Assembly: GCF_004765785.1 (NCBI RefSeq)
Contig: NZ_SBIT01000001.1
Span: forward strand, 1-64,000
Reading direction: 5' to 3'
Source of the DNA: Halorussus ruber
GTDB lineage: Archaea > Halobacteriota > Halobacteria > Halobacteriales > Haladaptataceae
Length of the DNA: 64,000 nt
Positions 15,835-24,134 of the stretch are shown here, piece after piece. Below the pieces are notes generated by a model. The model was not told the origin of the DNA. It was given only the letters and a program-made list of their open reading frames with translations, and made no database searches. Both the position numbers and the translations under genes were made by a program. Within the stretch, counting starts at the first letter, position 1, and each line of letters opens with the position of its first letter.

Positions 15835-16501
15835 ATGCCGAAAGAATTCGAGGCGGCGTACGACGACGTGTTGGAAAAGGCACGAACTGTCGTAGCTGAG
15901 TTAGAGGAAATAGACCCCGAGAATATCAGCAGGGAGAACTGGGAACATCAGTTCACAGACTACATGGACTATCGACGATCTCAACGACCATCAGTCAGAT
16001 TTGTATGCCGCAATCTTTCAGGAGACGAGCGGAAAAGGCCGAATCCGCGAATATCTTCGAGATAAGGTGGGCGAACCAGTCCGTTCCGAACGACTAGCCC
16101 AGATTAGTGGCATTAGTCAGCACGCCCGCCGAGTTCGTGAACTCCGCAACGAGGAAGGCTTCGTAATCGACAGTACACGCACTCGGAGCGAATTAGGACA
16201 GAACGACTATTTTGTCGTGGAAATTCAGGACGTGGAAGAGAGGTCACGTATCTCCGCGAAGGCACGATTCGAGCAACTGGAACGTCAGGGACGCTGTGAA
16301 ATCTGTAGACGGGATGCTGACCATCCCGACGTCCGATATATGGAGGTCGACCACATCGAGTCGTTCGTTGACTACGAGGACCCGGACGCCGTGAACGACC
16401 CAGCGAATCTCCGAACCCTGTGTAACGAATGCCACCACGGAAAGAGCGCATCGGACAACATCGCAAACCGGAGACGCGGTGGTCAAATCGAAGACGAGTA
16501 A
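15835..16501 (+). pseudogene. HNH endonuclease with a +1 frameshift (candidate restriction enzyme)
   Basis: The first frame from 15835 reads MPKEFEAAYDDVLEKARTVV to DPENISRENWEHQFTDYMD and then becomes non-protein-like and stops at 16065. The second frame starts coding-like text at the same place, TIDDLNDHQSDLYAA, then an internal TTG at 16001, and runs to 16501. A +1 shift at about 15960-15975 joins them into one protein of about 220 residues. The second half has a typical HNH core: CEICRRDADHPD, MEVDHIESF, NLRTLCNECHHGK. It faces a m5C methyltransferase, so a restriction partner is likely. Frame break may be a real lesion, a sequencing error, or programmed shift. Confidence 0.65.
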
Positions 16502-16559
16502 AGTTTCGTCCCGGCAGCGCACATGCGATGGCGGTATGCGGTGACGGCGAGACGGCCAG

Positions 16560-17714
16560 TCAGTCGAAGGCGGCGAGTTGGGACTGTTTCTCCTCACCGA
16601 TGGGGAACGATTTTTTGAATATCTCGTGTTCGGTGTCTGCGTCCGGAATAATCTGACTGTCCTCGCCTTCAAGGTGGGCCTTGAGTGCTTGACCGAGGTG
16701 GTAAGCGAGTTTTGGTGGGACGGCGTTCCCGATTTGTGGCGCTACGCGGGTTCGGGCACCGACGAACTCGAAATCGTCGGGGAAGGTCTGAAGTCGCGCC
16801 CCTTCACGGATAGTGATGGAGCGATTGGCTTCCGGATGCAGGTATCGACCCTTTTCGGGCTTGTAGAACTCAGTTCGGATAGTGACGGACGGTCGGTCCC
16901 ACCAGAGTCGTCCGAACAAATCTGTACCGCCTCGCTTGTCTATCCAGCAATCCGGCAAGAGTTCCTTCGGGATGTCTGTCCGATTCCCGCCGGGCGGCAC
17001 GTGTTCCATTCGCTTCTTACTGAGTTCCGTGACGTGCTGTCGGGGAACGTGCCAGTTCTCTCCCGACGGTTCGTCCGGGAGATCCCCGATTGCATCCTCG
17101 ACAGTACGCGTTCGGGTATCCGACGGTTCGGGGAAGAAGGGAACGCCGAGTTTACTCCCGACAACGAAGGCGCGCTTGCGCTTTTGAGGCACGCCGTAGT
17201 CGTGCGCCCACAGCGTGTCTACCACCGTCGTGTATCCCATATCTTCCGCGATTTCTACGGCGCGCGCTCCTTGCGCCGACTTCAGGAACCGGGGTACGTT
17301 CTCGATGAGAAACACGTCGGGGTCGATTTCGTCTACGGCCCGCATAAAGTGTCGCCAGAGCGTGTTTCGCTCGTCTTCCAACTCCTCGGTCTTCGTCTTG
17401 TTGAGGTTCGAAAACCCCTGACAGGGTGGCCCACCGACTACGACGTCGGCGTCGTCCCACTCGCCGAAAGAAGGTATTTCTCGGATGTCCTTCTCGATGA
17501 CTTCGCTATCGAAGTTCCGCCGAAAGGTTTCGGCCGTGTCGTCGTCGTTTTCGACTGCGAGAACCGACTCGAAGGCTTTCTCCTCGAACGAGATATCCCG
17601 GTAAGCGAGATTTGCAAGCCCGTTGAGGCGCGCTGGTTCCTCTAGACCGAGAGAAAGTCCGCCTGCACCGCTAAATAAATCGACCACTTTGTATGGCGGC
17701 TTGCTCATCGGCAT
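16560..17714 (-). CDS. DNA cytosine-5 methyltransferase
   Basis: 384 residues with the ordered m5C motifs: DLFSGAGGLSLG (motif I, from residue 12), GGPPCQGFSN (IV, catalytic Cys98), IENV (VI), QKRKRAFVVG (VIII) and APQIGNAVPPKLA (X) near the end. Residues in the target recognition region (about 245-290) are unfamiliar, so specificity is not predicted. The second ATG at 17708 overlaps the stop of a short upstream frame. Together with the convergent HNH gene it makes a restriction-modification pair. Confidence 0.95.
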   Translation of the reverse strand: MPMSKPPYKVVDLFSGAGGLSLGLEEPARLNGLANLAYRDISFEEKAFESVLAVENDDDTAETFRRNFDSEVIEKDIREIPSFGEWDDADVVVGGPPCQGFSNLNKTKTEELEDERNTLWRHFMRAVDEIDPDVFLIENVPRFLKSAQGARAVEIAEDMGYTTVVDTLWAHDYGVPQKRKRAFVVGSKLGVPFFPEPSDTRTRTVEDAIGDLPDEPSGENWHVPRQHVTELSKKRMEHVPPGGNRTDIPKELLPDCWIDKRGGTDLFGRLWWDRPSVTIRTEFYKPEKGRYLHPEANRSITIREGARLQTFPDDFEFVGARTRVAPQIGNAVPPKLAYHLGQALKAHLEGEDSQIIPDADTEHEIFKKSFPIGEEKQSQLAAFD

Positions 17715-17935
17715 GATAATAAAACTAGGACCTTAATTGGGTTTGTGATCGAGTCCGTCGTCGATTCGGGTAATCGGTTCGTCTGCTCTCTTAGCAGGTC
17801 TACGTCCGGTACCACGCCGCGATTTAAAAGAGTTGGCGAACCTGAGTGAAAGTAATTTACGGCCTCGGCACTCATAGGGCTCGTCACGACTGGTTGCCGA
17901 GACCAGTTCGGAGCGCGTGCCTCGTCATCGGCCAC
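17705..17935 (-). CDS. Short hypothetical frame overlapping the methyltransferase start
   Basis: 76 residues beginning MADDEARAPNWSRQPVVTSP. Its stop overlaps the second ATG of the methyltransferase as ATGA (17708-17705), a form often seen in coupled genes. No family is recognised and the C-terminal part is rich in small hydrophobics. It could be a leader peptide of the island or a chance frame; confidence is low. Confidence 0.3.
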   Translation of the reverse strand: MADDEARAPNWSRQPVVTSPMSAEAVNYFHSGSPTLLNRGVVPDVDLLREQTNRLPESTTDSITNPIKVLVLLSCR

Positions 17936-18008
17936 GTCGTCCTACTCGCTCGGGTGAAAAGACACCTTCCCTTCCGGACGACCACTTCACTTCCGGACGG
18001 CCGACTCC

Positions 18009-18653
18009 GTGACGTTTAGGACAGTTCCCGGCGAAACCTCGTTCGTGGGAGTCTACGACCGCTACCTCGCCGCCCGCCTCCGGAGACACGACGCCGACCC
18101 GCCCCGACACGTCGCGGTCATCATCACCGAGCGCGACCTCCTCGAACAGGGAGCGTACGGGACGCTGGAGGCCTTCTTCGAGTGGGCCTTCGAGTACGAC
18201 GCCGAGCGGGTGACCGTCTACGTCAGCGTCCTCGACCCCGAGGCGGCCCCGACGCTCCGGCGCGAACTGGACCAGGTGTCGGCCCCCGAGCAACTCGCGG
18301 TCCGCGGGCCGGACGACACCCAGCGCGCCGACGCGCCGATTCAGGTCTCCATCGGACTGGGCGGCAAGCACGAGTTCGCCGGCGCAGTCCAGAAAATCGC
18401 CGAGGACGTGCAGGACGGCGAGTTGGCCGCCGAGCAGGTAGACGAGAGCGAAGTCGAGGAGCATCTGGTCTTCCCCGAAAATCCCGATTTGGTCCTCAAG
18501 ACCGGCGCGGAACGGCTCTCTGACTTCATGATTTGGCAGTCGGTCTACTCGGAACTCTACTTCACCGACGTGAACTGGCGGGACTTCCGCAAGCGGGAGT
18601 ACCTCCGGGCGCTGCTGGACTACAAGAATCGCCAGCGGCGATTCGGAAGATAG
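18009..18653 (+). CDS. cis-Prenyltransferase-fold paralogue lacking the catalytic aspartate
   Basis: 214 residues. The C-terminal half is clearly UppS-like: NPDLVLKTGAERLSDFMIW, YSELYFTDVNWRDFRKREYL and a final RQRRFGR. The N-terminal catalytic loop, DGNRRYA in the second copy, is replaced by ITERDLLEQGAYG, so the catalytic aspartate is missing. This resembles the NgBR/Nus1 subunit of eukaryotic heteromeric cis-prenyltransferase, which also keeps the C-terminal tail but lacks the active site. Activity as a partner of the UppS at 19543-20484 is inferred. Confidence 0.75.
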   Translation: MTFRTVPGETSFVGVYDRYLAARLRRHDADPPRHVAVIITERDLLEQGAYGTLEAFFEWAFEYDAERVTVYVSVLDPEAAPTLRRELDQVSAPEQLAVRGPDDTQRADAPIQVSIGLGGKHEFAGAVQKIAEDVQDGELAAEQVDESEVEEHLVFPENPDLVLKTGAERLSDFMIWQSVYSELYFTDVNWRDFRKREYLRALLDYKNRQRRFGR

Positions 18654-18776
18654 GTTTTGGAAATAATATTGTTTCTTAAGGATACATATATGTTTCTTTA
18701 GAGCAAGTATTTCGTTCCATCTGCCGAGGAGAACGCTATCACCCACGTTTAATTGATTTCTACGCGGCAGTCCGAT

Positions 18777-18989
18777 ATGGACGAAACATCTGGCTCCGAG
18801 CGACTCCGGAAAGCGGGCGCGACGGCGTGGCGAACGACGGTGTTGGTTCTGGCGACGCTTCTCGTCGCGCTCCTGTTCGTCGGCATGGGGTATCTCGTCT
18901 ATCGGGGCGAGATTTCCGAGGGACCGCTGGTGTTAATGACCGGCGTCATCCTCGGGTATCTCCTGCGGGCGGTCCACGGGTATCTCTGA
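18777..18989 (+). CDS. Small two-span membrane protein
   Basis: 70 residues: a charged N-terminus, two hydrophobic spans (TVLVLATLLVALLFVGMGYL and PLVLMTGVILGYLLRAV) linked by a short acidic loop. Small membrane proteins of this shape are common in haloarchaea. It starts in an AT-rich upstream (TTTCTTTAG, ATTGATTTC). Function unknown. Confidence 0.55.
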   Translation: MDETSGSERLRKAGATAWRTTVLVLATLLVALLFVGMGYLVYRGEISEGPLVLMTGVILGYLLRAVHGYL

Positions 18990-19087
18990 GGACCCAGTCG
19001 ATGACACGTGAAAGCGAGTACACGTATTTCAGTGTGGGACGATAGCCTCCCGAATTATTCGGCGATTCAAACAGGAGGTCCGAAACC

Positions 19088-19528
19088 ATGGCGAAAACTG
19101 GCCCTGACACACCCGACGACGACCGACCCGACGACGACCGAGTCCTGCACATCTATTTCCGAGCGGGCGACTCGGAGCGTATCGAGGAGACCCTCGACGC
19201 ACTCGATAGCGGCGAGACGCCCGACGCCTACGTCGAGCGCGTCTATCACGACCCCGACGAACTCCACCGAATCACGCGGCCGAAGAACCTCGAACTGCTC
19301 CGGACGGTCGTCCGCGAGCGCCCCGCCAGCATCCGTGAGACTGCCCGACTGGTCGAGCGCGACGTGCGGCAGGTCCACCGGAATCTGGAGGAACTCGAAG
19401 CCCTGGGACTCCTCGATTTCGAGGAGACCGACCGAGCGAAGCGTCCGAGGGTCTGGTACGACGAAATCAACGTCGAGTTACCGCTCGGAGAGGATCGCGC
19501 CGAAGACTCCGAGACGGCGGAAGTCTGA
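19088..19528 (+). CDS. HVO_A0114-like DNA-binding regulator
   Basis: 146 residues. An acidic N-terminus with LHIYFRAGDSERIEETLDAL, then a winged helix PKNLELLRTVVRERPASIRE, RDVRQVHRNLEELEALGLLDF and a basic wing (DRAKRPRVWYDEI). The HrdV-type wHTH matches the haloarchaeal HVO_A0114 family of putative regulators. It is not next to a recognisable toxin, so an antitoxin role is not supported. Confidence 0.75.
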   Translation: MAKTGPDTPDDDRPDDDRVLHIYFRAGDSERIEETLDALDSGETPDAYVERVYHDPDELHRITRPKNLELLRTVVRERPASIRETARLVERDVRQVHRNLEELEALGLLDFEETDRAKRPRVWYDEINVELPLGEDRAEDSETAEV

Positions 19529-19542
19529 CGAATCGGGCAAGC

Positions 19543-20484
19543 TCACTCAACCGACGACGACCCTTCGCTCTCGACGTCCAACTCATCGACGCCTAACTCC
19601 TCGATTGCCGACTCGTCTGGCAGGTTTCCGCGGAAGCGACTGACGATTCTGCGGGCCTCCGCGAGTTCCACACCGCCGAGTTCCCGGACCAGCGCCAGCG
19701 CGCGCTTGGCCTTCGCGCGCCGCCAGGACTCCTCGCGGGACTCGTAGGTCCGGATGCCCCGGAGGAAGTCCACCTTCGAGAACTCGGGCCAGTAGGGCGT
19801 GCAGAAGAAGACGGCAGCCTCGTTGCCGTTGGCGTGCCACGGCAGGAAGTTCGAGGTGCGCTCGTCGCCGCCGGTCCGGATGATGAGGTCCACGTCGCGG
19901 ACCGGCCGGTCGTAGATGCGCTCTTCGATTTCGGCCACGTCGATGTCCTCCGGGTCGAGGTCGCCCTCCTCGACGGCCTCGGCCACGTCGCGGGCCGCGC
20001 CGAGGAGTTCGTTCCGGCCGCCGTAGGCCAGCGCGACGTTGAGCGTGAACGAGTCGTAGTGTTCCGTCCGGTCCTCGGCGTAGTCGATGGCCTCTCGAAC
20101 GCGCTCGGGCAGTCGTTCGAGGTCGCCGATGGCGCGGATGCAGACCTCGCCGTCGTGGACGCGCTCGTCGTCGCCGAACTCGTAGAGTTTCTCCTCCAGC
20201 AGGTCGAAGAGGGCGTCGCGCTCGTGGTCGGGGCGGTCGAAGTTCTCGGTCGAGAAGGCGTACAGCGTCAACTCCTCGACCCCCATGTCCTGACACCAGT
20301 TCAGGACGCGCTCGGTCGTCTGGGCGCCTGCTCGGTGGCCGTCGGGAGCCTCTCCGCCCTGCTTGCTGGCGTAGCGTCGATTCCCATCCTGAATGACGGC
20401 GACGTGGGTCGGCGCACCCGATATCTCGCGTCTCAGGAGTCGCTCGTAGGCGGCCCGTACTCGCCGCTGTGCCCACTGGAACAT
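19543..20484 (-). CDS. uppS: Polyprenyl diphosphate synthase (cis-prenyltransferase)
   Basis: 313 residues. Catalytic Asp33 sits in VIQDGNRRYAS, followed by HRAGAQTTERVL, YAFSTENFDRP and IRTGGDERTSNFLPWH. The long Asp/Glu-rich C-terminal tail (about 265-313) is haloarchaeal. The enzyme makes the long-chain polyprenyl diphosphate used as the lipid carrier for N-glycosylation. The start at 20484 begins with MFQWAQRR; longer frames add non-conserved residues. A catalytically dead paralogue lies 0.9 kb away on the other strand. Confidence 0.9.
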   Translation of the reverse strand: MFQWAQRRVRAAYERLLRREISGAPTHVAVIQDGNRRYASKQGGEAPDGHRAGAQTTERVLNWCQDMGVEELTLYAFSTENFDRPDHERDALFDLLEEKLYEFGDDERVHDGEVCIRAIGDLERLPERVREAIDYAEDRTEHYDSFTLNVALAYGGRNELLGAARDVAEAVEEGDLDPEDIDVAEIEERIYDRPVRDVDLIIRTGGDERTSNFLPWHANGNEAAVFFCTPYWPEFSKVDFLRGIRTYESREESWRRAKAKRALALVRELGGVELAEARRIVSRFRGNLPDESAIEELGVDELDVESEGSSSVE

Positions 20485-20582
20485 CCGTTGGTGGCACCGA
20501 CACCTCGGAGGGCAATTAGCCTTTTGACCCCGGACGCACCGGTCGAGTGACCTGTCGGCCCAATAACTCCAGCTAGTTGCAT

Positions 20583-20593
20583 ACCTTTTTAAG
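20583..20593 (+). promoter_or_regulatory. TATA element of the cold shock gene
   Basis: ACCTTTTTAAG in an otherwise GC-rich region lies about 30 nt before the ATG at 20620, consistent with a leaderless transcript. Confidence 0.6.
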
Positions 20594-20619
20594 CGTGGAG
20601 CGACTTGAGACAGAATGCA

Positions 20620-20814
20620 ATGGCGAAAGGTACGGTTGATTTCTTCAACGACACTGGCGGTTACGGTTTCATCGACACTGAGGATTCCGACGAAGACGTG
20701 TTCTTCCACATGGAAGACATCGGCGGTCCCGACCTCGAAGAGGGGCAGGAAGTCGAGTTCGAGATAGAGCAGGCGGACAAGGGTCCGCGCGCGAAGAACC
20801 TCGAACGTCTGTAA
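20620..20814 (+). CDS. cspA: Cold shock domain protein
   Basis: 64 residues, a complete OB-fold: [19 protein letters not shown] with RNP1 GYGFI and RNP2-like VFFHMEDI, ending AKNLERL. Binds single-stranded RNA/DNA as an RNA chaperone. The ATG at 20620 gives the conserved N-terminus; a longer start at 20605 adds five residues. Followed by a T-rich stretch (GAGTTTTTATT at about 20833) that could terminate it. Confidence 0.95.
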   Translation: MAKGTVDFFNDTGGYGFIDTEDSDEDVFFHMEDIGGPDLEEGQEVEFEIEQADKGPRAKNLERL

Positions 20815-20868
20815 AGCGTAACAGTCGAACTGAGTTTTTATTGGCGCTACTCCGATAGCGACTGCGTT

Positions 20869-20964
20869 ACACGATACCGACCCGCAAGCGGCATACGATA
20901 TCGACCCGCAAGCGCCACACGATACCTACTCACAAATGACACACGATACCGACCCACAAGTGCC
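20869..20964. repeat. Four 24-bp direct repeats upstream of the DUF5778-like gene
   Basis: ACACGATACCGACCCGCAAG-type units start at 20869, 20893, 20917 and 20941, exactly 24 bp apart. In one frame the units read HDTDPQ(A/V)x as an octapeptide, and the frame continues into the gene starting at 21026, so a longer start at 20936 is possible. The third and fourth units diverge most. I think the repeats are non-coding because the gene's TATA-like GTTTAA lies at about 20997-21002, 24 nt before its ATG. Confidence 0.85.
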
Positions 20965-21025
20965 CAGCGACCGCGCTGCCGGGCGAACCGCAGGGCGTTT
21001 AACAGGCGGTCGGCTACCACCACGT

Positions 21026-21430
21026 ATGGAAGACGTGCTCGACGAGGACCTCTATCGCAGGACGAAGCAACTGCTCGAACCCGGCGAAATCCAACTCAAC
21101 GGCGCGGTCGTCCACACCGACCTCGGGAGCGACGAGGAGACCGAGATGCATCAGGCGACCGTGGACGTCGGCGAAATCATCGCCGAACACGGCGACTTCG
21201 ACCCGACCAACACCTTCGTCTACTCGGGCACCGACGACACCGACTTCGCCTCGAACCAGCATCAGGGCCTGACGCTGGACGACGAGGAGTTCGTCTGGGA
21301 GTGCCAACAGCTCCTGCGCGAGGGCACCTTCGACGTGGTGTTCTACTACGAGGCCAGCGCAGACCAGCAAGCTATCCTCGAAGACATCCGCGACCTCGGC
21401 TTCGACGTGACCGGGGTCGAAGGGGAATAG
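21026..21430 (+). CDS. DUF5778-like protein
   Basis: 134 residues starting MEDVLDEDLYRRTKQLLEPG, which matches the conserved haloarchaeal family I know as DUF5778. It is acidic with a compact alpha-beta pattern (NGAVVHTDLGSDEETEM, TFVYSGTDDTDFASNQH, DVVFYYEASADQQ). It is next to hemA, a conserved neighbourhood in related genomes, but no activity is known. Confidence 0.75.
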   Translation: MEDVLDEDLYRRTKQLLEPGEIQLNGAVVHTDLGSDEETEMHQATVDVGEIIAEHGDFDPTNTFVYSGTDDTDFASNQHQGLTLDDEEFVWECQQLLREGTFDVVFYYEASADQQAILEDIRDLGFDVTGVEGE

Positions 21431-21611
21431 TGGATTCAGGGGGTGGTCAAGTGCGTCAAATCCGTGGCTCTGACACGAGGTGTCGCGTTTGGAAGGGTTT
21501 ACGTAGGGTCCGGTCTAAGCTCCCGATAAGACGGTTCGGAAAGCTCTCAAAGGGTGTATCCATGACTTTCGTAACCTCTCTCTCTGGCACGCGAGTTGGG
21601 GGGCGATTCCC

Positions 21612-22982
21612 GTGACGGTGGCGACGGGCGTCGTCTCCGGCGTTCGGGTTAGCCACGACCGCGCGAGTTTAGACGACGTCGAGGCGGCCTGTCACGCCGA
21701 CGAACAGGCCGTACTGGAGCGACTCGTCGACGTACCGGGCGTCGACGAGGCGTTCGTCATCCAGACGTGCAACCGCTTCGAGGCCTACGTCGTCACCGAC
21801 GCGGCGGCGACCGGCCGGGCGGTACTGGCCGACTTCGCCCCCGACGTGGGCGACCACTCGGTCGTGGAGATGGGCCACGAGGAGAGCCTTCGCCACCTCC
21901 TGCGGGTGGCCGCCGGACTCGAATCGCTCGTCCTCGGCGAGGACCAGATTATCGGGCAGGTTCGTGACGCCTACGAGTCGGCCCGCGAGGTCGGCGCGCT
22001 CGGCCCGATGCTCGACGACGCGGTGACCAAAGCCATCCACGTCGGCGAACGCGCCCGGACCGAGACCGCCATCAACGACGGCGCGGTCTCGGTCGGGAGC
22101 GCGGCGGTCACGCTGCTGGGCGAACACGCCGACCTCGGCGAGGCCACCGGACTCGTCGTCGGCGCGGGCGAGATGGGTGCCATCGCGGCTCACGCCCTCG
22201 CCGACGCCGACGTCGAGGCGCTCTACGTCGCCAATCGCTCGCTCGACAGCGCGGCCGAACTCACCGAGGACGTGGACCACGACGACACCTCCGCAATCAC
22301 ACTCGACGGTCTCGCGTCGGCGCTCGACGCCGCGGACGTGGTGGTCACGGCCACCGGGAGCGAAGACCACGTCCTCGACGCTGGCGACTTCCACGACGCT
22401 GGCGAGGTGCTGGCCGTGGACATCGCCCGACCCCGAGACGTCTCGCCCGCCGCCGACGCGGTCGAGGGCGTCACCCTCTACGGGATGGAGGCGCTGGAGT
22501 CGGTCACCGACGAGACCGAGCGCCGACGCCAGCGCGCCGCCGAGTCGGTGGCGACGATGATAGACCGCGAGTTCGAACACCTGTTGGAGGGCTACAAGCG
22601 AAAGCGCGCCGACGAAGTCATCTCGGCGATGTACGAGAGCGCCGAGCGCGTCAAGGAGCGAGAGGTTTCGGAGGCGCTCTCGAAGCTGGACGCTCACGGC
22701 GACCTGACCGACGACCAGCGCGACATCGTGACCTCGATGGCCGACGCGCTGGTTTCGCAACTCCTCGCGCCGCCGACCAAGAGCCTGCGGGACGCCGCGG
22801 CCGAGGACGACTGGGGGACGATCAACACGGCGCTCCAACTGTTCGACCCGGACTTCGGCGAGGACGGGTCGCCGCCAGCGTTCGTCCGCGAACAACTCGG
22901 CGGCGAAGTACCCGACGAGATTCCGGACGAGATGGCCGAGCAGATGCCCGAGGGAGTTGCGGCGGTCGAAGAAGACGACTAA
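21612..22982 (+). CDS. hemA: Glutamyl-tRNA reductase
   Basis: 456 residues. Catalytic Cys53 lies in QTCNRFEAYV, then the characteristic GLESLVLGEDQIIGQVRDAY and an NADPH-binding domain (TGLVVGAGEMGAIAAHALAD), ending with an acidic dimer tail. It reduces glutamyl-tRNA to glutamate-1-semialdehyde, the first step of tetrapyrrole synthesis. The GTG at 21612 is the likely start (VTVATGVVSG). Confidence 0.95.
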   Translation: MTVATGVVSGVRVSHDRASLDDVEAACHADEQAVLERLVDVPGVDEAFVIQTCNRFEAYVVTDAAATGRAVLADFAPDVGDHSVVEMGHEESLRHLLRVAAGLESLVLGEDQIIGQVRDAYESAREVGALGPMLDDAVTKAIHVGERARTETAINDGAVSVGSAAVTLLGEHADLGEATGLVVGAGEMGAIAAHALADADVEALYVANRSLDSAAELTEDVDHDDTSAITLDGLASALDAADVVVTATGSEDHVLDAGDFHDAGEVLAVDIARPRDVSPAADAVEGVTLYGMEALESVTDETERRRQRAAESVATMIDREFEHLLEGYKRKRADEVISAMYESAERVKEREVSEALSKLDAHGDLTDDQRDIVTSMADALVSQLLAPPTKSLRDAAAEDDWGTINTALQLFDPDFGEDGSPPAFVREQLGGEVPDEIPDEMAEQMPEGVAAVEEDD

Positions 22983-23026
22983 TCGTTTCTACTGTCTTCG
23001 ATCAAGCAGTAACCGCGGAGTCGCCG

Positions 23027-23245
23027 TCAATTTCGCACGAGGGAGCTAGCGACTACGATAAACGCCACGAGAGTGAGTACCGCAAACAGGAACGCGCCTC
23101 CGGCGAGCAAACTGACGATTCCAGCCGGGTTCACGACGCCTGCTGTCAAATCGAGAACGACCCACGCGACTGCGAGTGCCGTGAACGCTCCGAGGGACTT
23201 CATCAGCAAATCGATAGTCTCTCGTTTGGATTTCGTGGACATCAT
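23027..23245 (-). CDS. Small two-span membrane protein
   Basis: 72 residues with two hydrophobic spans (LGAFTALAVAWVVLDLTAGV and AFLFAVLTLVAFIVVASSLV) and a basic N-terminus. It faces the end of hemA and lies next to another low-GC membrane gene. No family recognised. Confidence 0.55.
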   Translation of the reverse strand: MMSTKSKRETIDLLMKSLGAFTALAVAWVVLDLTAGVVNPAGIVSLLAGGAFLFAVLTLVAFIVVASSLVRN

Positions 23246-23307
23246 CTGTTCGACCTCTCGGTAACGTTCGGACTCGAACCTTGGATTTCCATAGTCATAA
23301 CTGTTGG

Positions 23308-23961
23308 TTACTCCATATCTCCGTCTGTTCCGTCCGTCTCCGTTTCGGTTCCGGTTGCTTCTTCTTCATCCGCTGGTTCGTCGGTCGCCTCCGAAGCATG
23401 GTCTGTTTGGTTCTCTTCTTCCGCTTGTTCTTTTGTAGCTATCGGGTCGTCTTGTGTCTCCTCCGATTGTTCAGTTGAAGTTGTCATCTCCCTCAGCATC
23501 ACCATCGCCGCGAAACCAATTAACGTGAAAGCAAATGCTACAGCGATGAGTGATACTTTCAACACCACCGCTGTATCTGCAGCTACGCCGCCGACAGAGG
23601 CGAATACTCCTGCAAGAACGAGACCAAGGATACCAAGTAGCAAGTAGTCGCTCACGTCTTCATCCACGGCCGACTGGTCGTCCGTAGTGAATCGCAGTAG
23701 ACCGGTAAACAGCGGCAGTAGAATTCCGATTGCTTGAATGAGACGAAGAGAGTACTCCGGTTTTGCATCGAGAACATTCGTCGTAGAGTTAGTCGCTGTA
23801 TCTGCAGTCGAATTAAAGGGTACCCCGACAACGCCGGACGAAGTAGTTCCGGACGAAAGAACGAAAATGCCGACCCCGAGACCAATAGCGATGCCGAATA
23901 GACAGCCGAAAACGAGAGTTCTCCTCCGCCGATACCAATTACGTATCTTTTCTCCAAACAT
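23308..23961 (-). CDS. Four-span membrane protein with acidic Thr/Glu tail
   Basis: 217 residues. A basic N-terminus (EKIRNWYRRRRTL), a first span (VFGCLFGIAIGLGVGIFVLS) and three more (about residues 70-160), then an extended acidic Thr/Glu-rich tail (EETQDDPIATKEQAEEENQT). GC content is lower than in flanking genes, hinting at recent acquisition. Function unknown. Confidence 0.6.
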   Translation of the reverse strand: MFGEKIRNWYRRRRTLVFGCLFGIAIGLGVGIFVLSSGTTSSGVVGVPFNSTADTATNSTTNVLDAKPEYSLRLIQAIGILLPLFTGLLRFTTDDQSAVDEDVSDYLLLGILGLVLAGVFASVGGVAADTAVVLKVSLIAVAFAFTLIGFAAMVMLREMTTSTEQSEETQDDPIATKEQAEEENQTDHASEATDEPADEEEATGTETETDGTDGDME

Positions 23962-24134
23962 GGATGTTCGCTGTTTCTCAGACGATAGTGACTATTTATC
24001 CTATCGGCGAAAGTTTTACTATTCGATATGTAGCGGGTAATTTGACTACTCGTCCCGTACGAACTACCAATCACGGTTCTGTCTTCCTCTCATCGCCACC
24101 GGACTTTATCAGCCAGAACGTCGAACCGTCACGC

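Noticed and set aside
21669-22895. A 408-codon minus-strand frame opposite hemA
   Set aside because: It lies fully antisense to hemA, whose catalytic motifs are intact. Long antisense frames are expected in GC-rich haloarchaeal DNA because stops are rare; amino acid composition is Arg/Val/Gly-rich with no motif.
23262-23285. tRNA-like GGACTCGAACC sequence
   Set aside because: Read on the opposite strand, the T-loop-like bases are not flanked by a complementary stem, and no anticodon arm or acceptor pairing is present.
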